Shown: positions 45,632 to 58,667 of the stretch, piece by piece
Position numbering within the stretch: the first letter of the stretch is position 1
How the letters are laid out: every line of letters starts with the position of its first letter
Assembly (NCBI RefSeq): GCF_030272615.1
Contig: NC_081406.1
Location: 244,643,218-244,707,217, forward strand
DNA from: Cryptomeria japonica
Taxonomy: Eukaryota > Streptophyta > Pinopsida > Cupressales > Cupressaceae
DNA length: 64,000 nt
Reading direction: 5' to 3'
The notes under the pieces: generated by a model
Database searches by the model: none
What the model saw: only the letters and a program-made list of their open reading frames with translations
Told to the model about the DNA's origin: nothing
Program-made: the position numbers and the translations under genes

Positions 45632-48283
45632 CCCTCACCATATGTATGTGACAATTGATTATTTTGACCCTTCAAGGGGGATATATATTTTACCATGATT
45701 GACACATTCATTCAATTTTAATATATATGAGATACGATTGTAGCGACGTATATGCATGTATGGACTTTATTATGGACTTTGATGGACTTTGATTATTGTT
45801 TTATGATGTGATGGATGATGATGCTATGATTATGATTCAATCTTATGATGATGCATGTGATGGATATTATCTAACATATTTGTGATGCAAGATTGATGAT
45901 TCTATATGTATGCATATATTATTTATGATGTTGCTAACATGTTTGTGGATGCAGGATGCATGTGGATGATATGTCTATATGATGTGCATGTTTTGTATTT
46001 TTATGTGATGATAATGCTTATACTTATGATATGTGATGCAAATGAATGTCCTATATGCATGCTATTATTTTTTTATGATATGATAAATGTGATGTGATTA
46101 ATAAAATGCGCCTAAAGGGATGATAACTAAATGTGCTGGTTGTTTTAATGAAAAAACTTATTTAGCCACTAATAAATTTAACAAACTAAAACAGTGTGCC
46201 CGTTTAATGACTTTCATGACCATTGGCATGAAAAATTAATGAGTGAGATTTTGATGCAGTGTGTTGGACTTGTTTTTGACTAACTTACCAAAATGTAATT
46301 ATTTTCAGATGTTTTATATTGAATAGTGTGATTATTAATTATTGTAGTGGTACATGAGATACTAATGTTTGAAAACTTACATCAGTATTTTTTATGAACC
46401 TAGAATGTGCAGTTGTGAACATGCATGATAGATACATTTTGGTAGATAGTCAAGATTGTATGTACCAACTTGTATGTCTCAAATGCAATTAATGTTATGG
46501 AACTAAATGAATAGTAATTATGCAACTAAATGAACAATGATTATGCAACTAAAATGGTAGTGAAATGACAATTTGGGTAATGTGCCAACCATAGTACAAC
46601 AACATAGGACAAGAAGAAATTAGGGAAGCATGAATAAATTGAGGTCTCCAAAATGCATAGTGGTAGGATGAAATGCAAATGATGAGATTGAGATGGAGGG
46701 ATTTATTGTGCGAAATGTGGAGAGAAAACCTAGTTTTGATATTGCCAAGGATAACCTACACCACTGATTATAGGAATCAGGATGTTATGAAAAGCCCAAG
46801 GCGTGGACTGACTCTCAGATAGTAGGTGTCTCTTGCACACAACCATGTAAGCACCATATAGATGTAGATACAGGGTTTTAGGTTCATGAAAGAGAAACCA
46901 TCAAACACATCATGCCACAAAAACATGCCCCAATATAAACCCATCCAAAATGTACCAGGATATAAGATGATCCTAGTAGTCGTAGGTAGGAGTAGTAGTA
47001 GGACAAAATGATGTGAATCAAAGCAAAAATACCAAATCATGCAAACAAAAATGCACATGGCCAACTAACATCTCTTACCAAGAGTAGGACTTAGGACTAG
47101 GGGAAGGATGCATCCCAATGGGTAGGAGTAAGTGACTGATTTGGATAGGCCATAGAGTAGGTGGTATGGACATATGAATGCAGATATGGTACTCACTACA
47201 AAGACTCGGTTAAGCTTATGTGGATGAGTGCCTAGATGATGCACAAGTCAAGAAGAAGCTCAAGCTCAGGAATCGGGGTTAAGGTCAATGTACTAGGAAG
47301 GAATCTTAGTGTGATGGGATGATCCTTATTCACATCTTGGTCAAAGACTTATCATCTCAAGGACAATGGAACAATAAAGATACAAATAAACTTGATATGC
47401 ATTGGCGGGGTGGAGAAGGTTTATGTGGTTTTATGGGTTAAAGAATGAAGGAGATAACCAGCTATGAGGTGGGTCTAGGGGTTGTACCATTATGCAGATT
47501 CATTAATGGATTAGATGTTCCATGAGTGGCATGAGAAGGTTTACGCAATGGCATGGATTAAAGAAATGGATAGGTTACACGGTTGCATGTGAGCGAGGGG
47601 GATGATATGGGGGGTCTTAAATTGCATTTCCTATAGAATGAAGGAGATAACTAGCTGCAAGCAAAGCAAGGAGAATGATGGGAGTCATCCTGCACAGATG
47701 TCCTTATGAATAGGCTTGTACAATCCTCCTTATTGCAAGGGTGCAGTAATGATATCAGAATATTTGATTTTTATTATGGAATGTAAGAATCGGGTGGGTG
47801 GGTAAGAGGAAATGGAAGCTTAGTGGAGGATCTTAAGATGACTCATGTCATGTTAGAGCATTTGGAACAACAGACCTGACCGTTTGAGTCATGTCAATTA
47901 ATTTTACATATTTCAATTGATTATCTCCATAGGTGAGTGGTTGTGAACTGCATGTCAGATTATTTGATTTATGGAATATGAACACTAGGTGGGTGGGCGG
48001 GGGGAAAGGAAATGCCATGAAGCAGAATTTGGTCTTGAACACTATCAAAATTGTGACACCCCCAGGCACGAGGTTGGGGAAAGTTTGAGTTTATCCAAAT
48101 ATATGATGGATCTACATTATTTACCTTGACACCTAAAACCAAGTTTTCACCAAGGTAATTTCCCATGGCGCCACATAGTGGTTTGGATGAATTGATTTTT
48201 CTTTACATTTTTCCATTGTTTCAAAAAAAATTGTATTTTTCTTAATTTTTTTTATTTTCAAAAAACTTGGTGATCTTTGAGGA
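45632..48283. other. spacer between the antisense ORF and D pol
   Basis: No protein is recognised on either strand. About 45780-46110 is AT-rich with many gatgatg/tatgatg words. 46600-47700 is a plain AT-rich stretch. cccatggcgccacatagtgg lies near 48162-48181, just below the pol stop. The two ORFs point toward each other, so transcription ends of both would fall here. Confidence 0.45.
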
Positions 48284-51200
48284 TTAGGCATAAAATCTCT
48301 TCAGGTGCATGATTTTCATAGGATCATCCAAGGGTTCACCTTTGGGAGTAGCCAACTGATAGGCACTTGATCCATATTTTGCAATGATTACATAGGGTCT
48401 AAGTCAGTTAGGCTCGAACTTGCCTTTCTTTTCACGGTCTTGTAGGTTTCTCTGATTCTCCATGAGCACAAGGTCACCGACATTAAACTCTTGGGTTCGG
48501 AACTTCTTCTTATAACTTACCTTAAGGTGATTTTGATAAACCCAGAGGTGATTCAAGGCCTTGAGGCATCTTTCATCCAACAATTCAATCTCTTGTAGCC
48601 TAGCAACTCTGTATTCTTCTTTTGGGAGGATGTTCTACAGCAAAACCCTTAGTGATGAGATCTCGATCTCAAGGGGTAGGACAACTTCAAAACTCAATAC
48701 TAGTGAGTATGGGGTGGAACTTATGGGTGTATGAATGCTTGTGCAGTAGGCCCCAAAGGATGGGATGAAGTTGCAAGTGTCAATCACGACCAGCTTCATT
48801 GGCTATCCTTTTGAGGATTTTGATAAGGGTTTTGTTTGAAGCCTTAGCTTGGCCATTACCTTGCGGGTAATATGGAGTGGAGAAATGGTATTGGATGGAG
48901 AATTTCTTGCATACTTCTTTAACATCCTGATTTTTGAAGGGTCTTTCATTATCTGTGATGATAGCCTTGGGAATTCCATAGAGATAGATAAGGTAGTTCA
49001 AGATGAACTTGGAAATTTGTTTGCCAGTTGTGAAGGTGAGTAGTATGGCTTCCACCCACTTGGTGAAGTACTCAGTGGCAATTATTATGAATGTATGACC
49101 ATTGGAGGAAGCAGAGTGGATTTTCCCTATGATATCAAGAAGCCACTGAGAGAAGGGACAAGGTGTGATGAACAGATGCAGATCTTGAGAAGGTGCATGA
49201 ATTTTGTCTGTGTTTTTTACAAGGAACACATTTCTTCACGTAATGGTATGCATCTTCTTCCATGGTTGGCCAGTAGTATCTTGTTCGCAAGAGATTTTTA
49301 GTTAGTGTAAGGTCACTTGAGAGTTACCCACAAATTCCTTTGTGCACCTCATGTAGTGCCCAATCATCCTCCTCTTTGTCTAAACACCTTAGGAGGGTTC
49401 CATCAAAATGCCTTCGAAAGAGGGTGTTACCAAGGATAGTATATTGGGTGGATCGACAGATGAATGTCTGTTGTTGGGTTTTAGTGAGGTGAGGTGGGAT
49501 AATGTTATCGTGATGGTATGTGTAGGTTTTTTGATACTAGGGAGATTAGGGAATGACAAGAACACACACCATTTCAGATTTGGGGAGGTCATATGCCGAA
49601 AAAAAGAGCTGCTCCACCAACAATTCACACTTTTAACTATTTGTCGGCATCTGTAGGAGGGAACCAATTGTTTTCATGGTGTCATCAGCTCTATTGCTTG
49701 TTCTTGGGACTTGTTCAAATTGGATAACAATGAAGTGTTGCTTGAGATATTCAACCATTCTATAGTAAGGGAGCAATTTGTCATCCTTAGTCTAATACTC
49801 ATCATTTACATGTTTGATGACAAGCTGTGTGTCGCCATAAACTTGTAGCTCATCGATCTTCCACTGTATGGCAAGGCAAAGTCTAGTGAGAAGGGCCTTG
49901 TACTCTACCATATTGTTAGTGCATGCAAAGGCAATATTATAGGACTTACAAATACAATCTCCTTGAGGGGTTATCAATAGGATGCCTACCCTCAATCTAT
50001 TTTGTGTGCACAAGCCATCAAAGTACAACTGTCATTTGGTGGATGTAGAGATAGACATGATGGCATCATCAGGGAACTCAGCTATAAGTGGATGATCTCC
50101 TTGAAGAGGGGCTTTGTCTAGTTGATATGTTATAACCTATCCTTTTATGGGTTTTTGATCCACATATTCAATGTCAAATTCACTCAAGAGCATGACCCAC
50201 TTAGCAGTTCAACCTATGAGGGAAGCTTTAGACAATAAATAATCCAAAGGTCAATCTTGGCTATGAGCTTTGTCTTGTTGTTAAGCATGTAATGTCGTAA
50301 TTTTTGTGTGCTAAATACGAATGCAAGAAAGGCTCTTTCAATGGGAGTGTAGTTAATATCATACCCTACAAGAGTGTGGCTGATGTAGTATATTGCATTC
50401 TCTTTCCCATTCTCATTTGTTTGTTCTAGTAATTCCCCCAGTGCCACTAATGTTTCTGATATGTACAAGAGAAGCGGATGCCCCGGGATTGGTGGAAACA
50501 AAACTAGAGGAGAGGCCAATTATTCCTTGAGTTTATTGAAATCCTTTTGACATAGGGAATCCCACTTAAACTCGGTATCTTTGCTAAGGAAGTGAGCAAA
50601 GGGATGGCACTTGTCTACTAGTTGTGCAACAAACCTACGAATGGACTGGAGCTTTCCTTAAGACTATGAAGCTATCAAAGTGTCTTAAGGGGAGGCATTT
50701 CCATTATAGCTTTTACCTTTGTGGTATCTACTTCCATACCTCTTCGAGAAACTATAAACCCTAGGAGTTTTCCTGATGTAACTCCAAAGACACACTTCTT
50801 AGGGATTAGATGCAACTTATATTTCTCAAGTCTCGAAAATTTTCCTTAGGATGGGAATGTGCTCTTCTATTTTTTTGGACTTACCTAGAAGATCAACTAC
50901 ATAGTCCTCCATTATTTTGTGCAAGAGATCATGGAAAATTGTTGTCATAGCTTGTTGGTAAGTAGCTCCTATGTTCTTAAGGCCAAAGGGCATAACTTGG
51001 TAATAGAAGGTTCCCCATGGTGTTGTGAATTTTGTTTTATGTTGATCTTCTTCGGTGATCCTAATTTGATTATACCCTAAAAATTCATCCATAAGTGATA
51101 ACATTTCATTCCCTATTGTAAGGTCCACAGTCATGTCTATGTTTGGTAATGGGAAATCATCTTTTGGACATGCTTTGTTTAGATCCTTGAGGTCTGTGTA

Positions 51201-51476
51201 TATTCTAATGCCCCTAGTGGGCTTGTTGGTAGGTACAATTTTGGAAACCCATTCAGGATAATCTATAGGTTTAACGAAACCTACATCCAAAATCTTTTGT
51301 AATTCTGCTTTAACCAATAGCACTATCTGGGGATGCATCTTGTGTAGCTTTTGTTTAACTGGTTTGGCATCAGATTTGACTGCAAAATTGTGTACCACTA
51401 GTTATGGATCAAGGCCTGGCATGTATGCATTGGACCAGGTGAAATTGATTTGTGTCTCCTTTATAAATCTCATGAA
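48284..51476 (-). pseudogene. element D reverse transcriptase, RNase H and integrase
   Basis: Reading down from 51476: NFTWSNAYMPGLDP, a stop, then RT (51398-50826) with YPEWVSKIVPTNKPTRGIRI, KACPKDDFPLPNIDMTVD, LMDEFLGYNQIRITEEDQHK and MPFGLKNIGATYQQAMTTIF. The active site reads EDYVVDLLGKS: YVVD in place of YVDD. RNase H (50519-49792): YYISHTLVGYDINYTPIERA, MYFDGLCTQNRLRVGILLI and AFACTNNMVEYKALLTRLCL. Integrase: WLLDIIGKIHSASSNGHTF, ITDNERPFKNQ, YYPQGNGQAKASNKTLIKIL, where the catalytic Glu reads Lys, then GKFEPNW and MKIMHLKRFYA, stop at 48284. The motifs fit the Tat lineage. Two catalytic residues are changed in addition to stops, so it is inactive. Confidence 0.9.
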
Positions 51477-51481
51477 ATTCT

Positions 51482-52647
51482 TGTAAAGTGGAAAATTGGA
51501 TCCTAGTGACTCCTCACCTAGGAGAGAGAAAGGAAGCCACTAGGATGATTTTCACTTGGAGGAACTCTACATTCAAAAGAGGGGCTTGAATCCACTAGAT
51601 CCAAATTTGAGGGAAACAAGGATGTGAATTCCAAATGGATTGCAAGGGTTGAAGTGTGATTTACCCTCTTTTGTAAATGAGAAAGTTGAATTGTTGACTA
51701 TGCGGAAAAGAGAGAAAAAATGAGTGAAATGAGGAGCTACCAGTTAGGGATCACGCTGCAACTTTGGATCTGAGCTAATTAGACTGATATGGATCTGCCC
51801 TGCAAATTTGAAGAAAAGTTGTCAGGACCATGGTGGGAATGTACATGGTCCTCCACAAAATCTGTGAAACAAAAAGGGTTCTTCCATTTCTGCAAATGAA
51901 GCCCAAACCTACAATTACAGCTATGCACCTGCAACCTACACACAGAAAAGAGAGGGAGAATAGTTGTGGATAGGGGTTTGCCTCAATCAAACCCCAGTTG
52001 AGGAATCAACCTTGAAAGAAAGTAATTGCAAATACTTGAATATAAACAATGGAAATGTATACCTTGTGGATCTGCAACTTGTTGATGATGATTGTTGTGC
52101 TTCTTGAATGTAACCACAAATGTTGTATGAAATGGCATGTTACATGACAAAACCCTAACACACACACATTCTTTCAAATGAATGTTGTAATGTTTCTCCA
52201 AATGATGAATGAAGAAGACTTGAATGCTTGATGATGACCTTGAAATCTTGTATCTTATCCTTATGCCTCTCCCCATAAATGAGGGAATTGAATCCCCTTT
52301 TATACATTCCTCAAGGATTAATTTTCAACCACCGAAGGTTGACAAAGAGGAATTGCAAACCCCGAAGACAATTTATGCCTAGGAGACCGGGTAGATTGAA
52401 GTTAGGACCACCCTAAGGGGTGGGCACAAGGGCACCACACCCCTTTCCTAGGGGGACAGGGGCATGCCACTATCATACCCTATTTTGGGGCCCGGACAGG
52501 GTCTAGAGAAGCTATAGGTCTTGGAGGAGGAAGGGTAAAGGGATGAAAATGCAGAAATAGGTCTTGGTTAGGAAAGAGATGACATCGCCAAAGTGAGGAC
52601 CTCAAATATGGTTAAAATTGTAGGAGGCACAATTTTATGACACTACA
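51482..52647 (-). repeat. 3' LTR of element E
   Basis: It runs from TGTAAAGTGGAAAATTGG to TATGACACTACA and is very similar to 57519-58662. A minus-strand TATA-like tataaaagggg lies near 52291-52301. It is followed by the polypurine complement at 52648. Confidence 0.94.
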
Positions 52648-53327
52648 TTTAGCCCCCGCTTTAACAAGAGTATGGCTTACGCCACTACTACCGATAAAGT
52701 AGAAGAAAGAGAGAGATGAAGATGAGAGATGTGGAGCAAAACCACAAGGAGTATAAGACACCACTAATATTGAGGAGCAAAAAGCCCCCAATCTTAGGGT
52801 CTCAACTCACGCCAACATACGCAAGAGAACACAAAATAGAAAGGCACAAGACACACAAAAACAAAGACAGCACAAAAAGACACACAACAAGAATAAGAGA
52901 CAAGACGAAAAACTAATTAGGACATAAAGACCAATGCCTTCACATAAACACGAGCGATCACATAAAAGAGAAAAGTTGACATCATCCATGAACCATTAAT
53001 AGTAAAACTATGAGTTCATGAGAGGAAGAAGAGAGATAACATGAATACACACTTTGGTGATCCATGAGAAGAAAGGTAAAGAAGAAAGAAACAATGGGCA
53101 TCCCTCACCCCTAAAACTAGGTGATCCATGGAGAGAAGGACATGGAAAATTTCGCCCCTAGAGCCTGTCTAGGTGATCCATGTAAAGAGAGAGATTGAGA
53201 ACACCGTTAGTTCAACTCAGCCTCATGTGTGTGTGTGTAAGTGAGGTTCGAAGTGCCTCATAGGATTCTATGCCCGAGTACGCTACGACCTGTATAGAAT
53301 GTATAGTGCAAGTGTCAAGAAAGGTGT

Positions 53328-53650
53328 GACATCTCACTCTAAGAGTCTATGCTCTGGTTTCGAGAATAATCACCCCGCATACAAGAAAAGTGGTGTCATC
53401 TCTCTCTAAGAGGATTCCCTCTGGTTCCAAGAATGACCCACGGTACAAGAAAAGAAGAAGTGAAGACATCTCACTCTAAGAGTCTGTGCTCTGGTTTTGA
53501 GAATGACCCACTATACAAGAGAAAAGTGACGACATCTTTCTCTAAGAGACTTCTCTCTAGTTCCAAGAATGTCTCATTATACAAGAAAAGTGACAACATA
53601 TTTCTCTAAGAAGCATCCCTCTGGTTCCAAGAATGTCCCACTATATAATG
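53328..53650 (+). repeat. tandem repeat, about 5 units of 60-70 bp, in element E
   Basis: Units share gacatctcactctaagag, then a variable part, ctctggtt(c/t)(c/t)gagaatg and cccac(t)atacaagaaaagtg. Starts lie near 53328, 53395, 53466, 53530 and 53591. Just upstream, three copies of ggtgatccatg plus a purine stretch occur at about 53057-53190. All lie in E's 3' non-coding part. Confidence 0.75.
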
Positions 53651-54928
53651 CATAAGAGAAGTATAGTACAAAGGAGCAATGTGGGTGCCCCCCCCTTAAG
53701 ATGTCAACATAGTTTGATGTTGATATCTTAAGGAAACAAAAACAAGGATATCTACCTTCATCACAAAGAAGATATCCGTAATGCAACAATTCATAAATCC
53801 AAGCAAGAGAGGGAATACTCTTCAAGAAAGGATAAGATAGTTGAAAAGAGATATCTTGTTGTAAGTGTAAAGGTGATCCTTGGAGGAGAAGAGATCTTTG
53901 TTCAAAAGACATCTACCCCCAACAGGAGTTTTCTTAGACAAATATAACATCTCCTAGAACAAGAAAAGGAAAGAACAAGAATGCAATTCGTCCTCCTATT
54001 TCTAGGTGAAAGAGATTCTTGATGAGGGATGACTCACTTTTAGCCCCCAGAGGGATGGCTGAATTTATCAGAGATGCACATTACCCTGTGTAAAAGAGGT
54101 TGTATTCAAGGAATAACACCTCTTGTATAAGACAGAATCCTTGAGTGAACAACAATAATTCCACACAAGGAATGACATCAAGTAATAGAACTCACACCAT
54201 CCACTTAATAGGGAAAAGTGGATCCCTAGAGAAAGATAGAGAGAAGGATCATTGCCCCCCAATCTAAGGGACAATGAGAAGAGATTACACAATCTACTAG
54301 ATAGAGATTAAACATAAGAAAATGTGCAATTAACTTACATGAACACATGCAAGGAAAGACATTAGTAGATTTAAAACACATGTCTCAAGAAGTGGTAATC
54401 TTTGAAAAGAAGAGATAAAAAGCATCATATATTCCCCAAGGGGGATTAATCATAAAATCATACCATTGTAAGAAATGATAATCACATGAAAAATGAAGCC
54501 CCTAAAAGAAATAATGATAAGAAATAAAAGGGAAAGGATATACCTACTTCTCTAGAGATCATTCCCTGCTTAGGAGCATATCATACTTGTAAATAATCGA
54601 AACCATAGAAGAGGTAAGATTTCCAAGAGAATGAAGGAAAGAGAAGAAGTGAAATACTCAGTAAAGATGTCCCTCTCCAAGCAAAGAGTCAAACCAAAGA
54701 ACAATTATATGCTCACATAAGAATAACCCTATGCAAGAAAAGAGATCTAATAATGAATAATGCACAAAGATAGAGATAACTGTATAGAAATAAGAAGAAA
54801 AATGGACTTCATGTTGTTGCCTCAAAGTATGTTAAAGTGAAACAGTACCACCACTAATGATAAAGAGCTCCTGTTAAATGGGATAATTATGCCATAGGGT
54901 GAAGAGCAACATGAAGGGAAAATAAGTG
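53651..54928. other. non-coding interior of element E
   Basis: AT- and purine-rich sequence between the tandem repeats and the gag remnant. Stops are frequent in all frames. It occupies the place where pol would be expected, and I find no RT or integrase motif in it. Confidence 0.5.
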
Positions 54929-56100
54929 CTAAGGCACAATGTTTTTACCAAGAAATATAGCTAGATCTATTGTGAGACAAATGTGTGCAAGATCATATTG
55001 CAGTTGAACAAATTTCTTAAATGCATAACATTTTTCAAGAGAATGTGAATATGAATCATGAAAAATGCAATATTCAATACCTTTCACTTGCTTAAGATTT
55101 TTTTTTATTTTGAGGAGGAAAGGAAATGTTCTTGTCATATTTAACTTCCAATAGATTCTTACATCTAATTTGTCAGGATGGTAAATATCGTCTTCCATGA
55201 AGGAGAGGGTTTGTTAGGAGAAGTGTCATTATCCACAATTCTAATTTTTCCACTATCTATGCCATCTTGAATAGATTTTTGAAAACCAAGGCAATCATCA
55301 GCATTATGGTCATGGGTTTGATGAAATGAACAAAAAGGACGCTTTGAAGAAGAAGCATTCTTGTGGGCTCTCTTGATTTGTTGTTTTTGAAGGTAATCTT
55401 GAAAGTTTTGAAGCCTAAGGAATTCATCCATAGAGAGAGGGGTACCACTTCGTAGGCCTCTTGTAGTAGTTTGTATAGGAGGGTTTATAGGGACACGATT
55501 CCATGCTCAAATTTCCCAATTCCCTATTCTTTAAAACCTTTCTTGGTAATTATATGAAAGCCACGACTATAAAAATGTTGCAATTGACTAGATGGAGGAA
55601 CAAGATCATGAATTTCTTTGAAATCTGATGTGTAAGGAGGTAGAAAATTATTTGTAGATGAAGGAGGAGTATCATTGTGAAATGACACTCTCTTCCTTTA
55701 TCAAGCTTATCCTTTTTGGAAGATTGGGGAGGAACATTTTCATCATCTAAAAGCTCATTTTTACTTAGTTCTATGCGAGGGGAAAGGTCATGAATAAAAT
55801 GCATGACATCCTCCCTACATATACTTTGATGTTGAAGATAGGTCTTAGGAGAGTAAGGAGGATCTAAAGATGTAGGAATGTTGATGTGTTTGATTTTGCC
55901 CCCCTTGCTCAAGGGTATGTGTATGAGAAGAAGATGGATCCATGTTATTTTCCAATACTTTCTCTTTTTAGAGAGATCATTGGTTAAAGCATTAGGTCTC
56001 ATCTCATTTACACAAGATACCCTAGGAGAGGTACAAAGATTAGGATCTTTAGGTTTAGGATCTACAAAAACTTTAAGGTGATTAACATAGGAAATGCATT
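54929..56100 (-). pseudogene. element E gag-like ORF with two CHHC knuckles
   Basis: The frame is broken but traceable. From about 55950 down it reads HINIPTSLDPPYSPKTYLQH, DVMHFIHDLSPRIELSKNEL and LDDENVPPQSSKKD. A frame change near 55690 leads to DFKEIHDLVPPSSQLQHF and then MDEFLRLQNFQDYLQKQQIK. Two knuckles follow: CSFHQTHDHNADDC (about 55335-55294) and CIFHDSYSHSLEKC (about 55070-55029), both CX2HX4HX4C as in Tat gag. D's gag has the same pattern, CNYHCINGHDTCKC. Beyond the second knuckle no protease follows. E is therefore a gag-only relative of Tat elements rather than an internal deletion of D, whose gag differs. Confidence 0.7.
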
Positions 56101-56441
56101 TTGTTAACAACATCACCATAATAAAACATAAATGATACATGAAAGATTTGAGATCTAATTGAAAAGAAAATAATTTAGAAATCCTAACAACACAATATGA
56201 CCAAGTCCTATGAATAAAGAGAAGAAACAGGAAATGAAAGAAACATGTATCCGACACATGATTGTAGTAAATATATGCAAAAAACAATGTAATCATATGC
56301 GAAAGAGCAAGTAAATCAAATTTATTAATTGTCATTAAAAGTCTCTTAAGTGAAATCTGAATTTGCTGAAAAAGCAAATCTAAATTAGGACCTTTTATGA
56401 AAATTAATTTTAAGATTTGAATTTGATGAATTTTGAATTTG

Positions 56442-56967
56442 TGTTTGTTAGAAATTAGGATCTTAGGATACTAATCATTATAAACAAGATCATAAAATAA
56501 ATGAAATGAGAATCATGCATGCATAAATGTACACATTACACAAGATATACATGGGGAAAACCCTTTCGGGTAAAAAACCCCATAAAGAATCATTTTATTA
56601 AAATACTTACAAATATAGTCTATCATAAAATAGACTCGAACCTGGGGACACTCCTCAAATACTTCCACATGGCCAATAATACCTCATATGCATAGTGATA
56701 CAATTCACCATAAAGCTCCAAATTCTCACCATTCCCAAATGACAGAGAACCTCCTTAAATATAGGAGGAAGTGTGGCTTCACTAGTCGCACCTTTTCAAT
56801 AGCCCCCACTCATAAATAATTAATAATCTAATAGTTATTATATTATAATTATTTCAAATGGCATATGCTTATAAAGCATGTAATATATAAGATTTAATAA
56901 CCTTATATTATAACATTATATATAAATATTATAAGGATGTGATCTCTAATAACATTATGTTCTAACA
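56442..56967 (-). repeat. short solo copia-like LTR in element E
   Basis: 526 bp from tgtttgttagaaattagg to atgttctaaca. Flanks atttg (56437-56441) and atttt (56968-56972) match at 4 of 5 positions. The order of tacatggggaaaaccctttc and the nearby attacaaata-type words resembles the minus-oriented copia LTRs of C and G. It lies in E's 5' leader, between the primer site and gag. Confidence 0.55.
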
Positions 56968-57518
56968 ATTTTTGACCTTAGAGAGTGTTAAAATTGATAA
57001 ACCTTCCCTGATTTTCTAGATCTGAGCGGAAAAATACAGTCAATTCCATCTCCCAAAATTTTGAGAAAAAAGAAGAGAACTGTGGTAGGAACACACACGG
57101 TCCGACCAACTTTTTTCAGAATGTTTTAGGGATGATAGAGATTATGATTTTAAAGTAGAATCCAAAAAAATAGTCGATTTGTAGATGTCTAGATCGGTCA
57201 AAATTGCAGTCAAAGGTTGAAAATAGAAGAATCTTAAAATTTAGAGTTTTATGATTTAACCGCTGAATGTTCAGAATAAAGAGATTGATTTGAATTGCAA
57301 TTTTGAAATATAAATCAGATCTGTAACAAGCAATTAAAATTTTATACCTTACAAGCTTAATTTTCTCAAAATGAAAAATTAGGGTTTTTATGCAATTAAC
57401 CTCTAAAATTTGCAAATAGATCAAACTTGAACATGAAAATTTGAAATTCAAATTGCAATTAATCATATGTAAGAATGGGAAATTAGAATTAATGTGTAAG
57501 ACGTCGAGTTCACCAAAA

Positions 57519-58662
57519 TGTAAACTGGAAAATTGGATCCTAGTGACTCCCCACCTAGGAGAGAGAAAGGAAGCCACTAGAATGATTTTCACTTGGAGGA
57601 ACTCTACATTCAAAAGAGGGGCTTGAATCCACTAGATCCAAATCTGAGGGAAACAAGGATGTGAATTCCAAATGGATTGCAAGGGTTGAAATGTGATTTA
57701 CCCTCTATAGTAAATGAGAAAGTTGACTTGTTGACTATGCAAAAAAGAGAGAGAAAATGAGTGAAATGAGGAGCTACTAGTTTGGGATCATGTTGTAACT
57801 TCGAATTTGAGCTAATTAGACTGATACGGATCTGCCCTGCAGATTTGGAGAGAATTCGTTGGGACCATGGCGGGAATATACGTGGTCCTCCATAAAATCC
57901 GCGAAACAAAAAGGGTTCTTTCGTCTCTGCGAATGGAGCCCAAACCTACTATTACAGTTGCGCACCTGCAACCTACACACAAAAAAGAGAGGGAGAATGG
58001 TTGTGGATAGGGGTTTGCCTCAGTCAAACCCCAGTTGAGGAATCAACCTTGAAAGAAAGTAATTGCAAATTCTTGATTGTAAACAATGGAAATGTATACC
58101 TTGTAGATCTACAACTTGTTGATGATGATTGCTTTGCTTCTTGAATGTAACCACAAATGTTGTATGAAATGGTGAGTAACATGACAAAACCCTAACACAC
58201 AAACATGCTTGCAAATGAATGTTGTAATGTTTCTCCAATGTATGAATTAAGAAGACTTGAATGACTGATGATGACCTTGAAATCTTGTATCTTATCCTTA
58301 TGCCTCTCCCCCTAAATGAGGGAATTGAATCCCCTTTTATACATGCCTCAAGAATTAATTTTCAACCACCAAAGGCCAACAAAGAGGAATTGCAAACCCC
58401 GAAGACAAATTATGCCTAGGAGACCAGACAGACCAAACTTAGGGCCATCTTAAGGGGTGTGGACAAGGATAGGGGTGCCACGCCCCTGTACTACCCTATT
58501 TTGGGGCTTGAACAGGGTATAGAGAAGCCACAAGTCTTTGAGGAGGAAGGGTGAAGGGATGAAAATGAAGAAATAGGTCTTGGTTAGGAAGGAGATGTCA
58601 TCGCCAAGGTGAGGACCTCAAGTGTGGTTAAAATTACACAGGCACAATTTTATGACACTACA
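57519..58662 (-). repeat. 5' LTR of element E
   Basis: It runs from TGTAAACTGGAAAATTGG to TATGACACTACA, 1144 bp. A minus-strand TATA-like tataaaa lies at 58335-58341. It is followed by TSD attct and D's interrupted frame. Confidence 0.94.
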
Positions 58663-58667
58663 ATTCT

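Larger units (their letters stand above)
51482..58662 (-). mobile_element. gag-only gypsy-like element E, non-autonomous
   Basis: LTRs at 51482-52647 and 57519-58662 flank 4.9 kb, with a perfect duplication attct (51477-51481 and 58663-58667). The minus strand gives 5' LTR, a primer site candidate (rc of 57501-57518, ttttggtgaactcgacgt), a gag-like ORF with two CX2HX4HX4C knuckles, tandem repeats, a polypurine tract (rc of tttagcccccgctttaac at 52648) and the 3' LTR. No protease, RT or integrase is found. It sits in D just upstream of the RT. It would rely on enzymes from another gypsy element. Confidence 0.92.
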
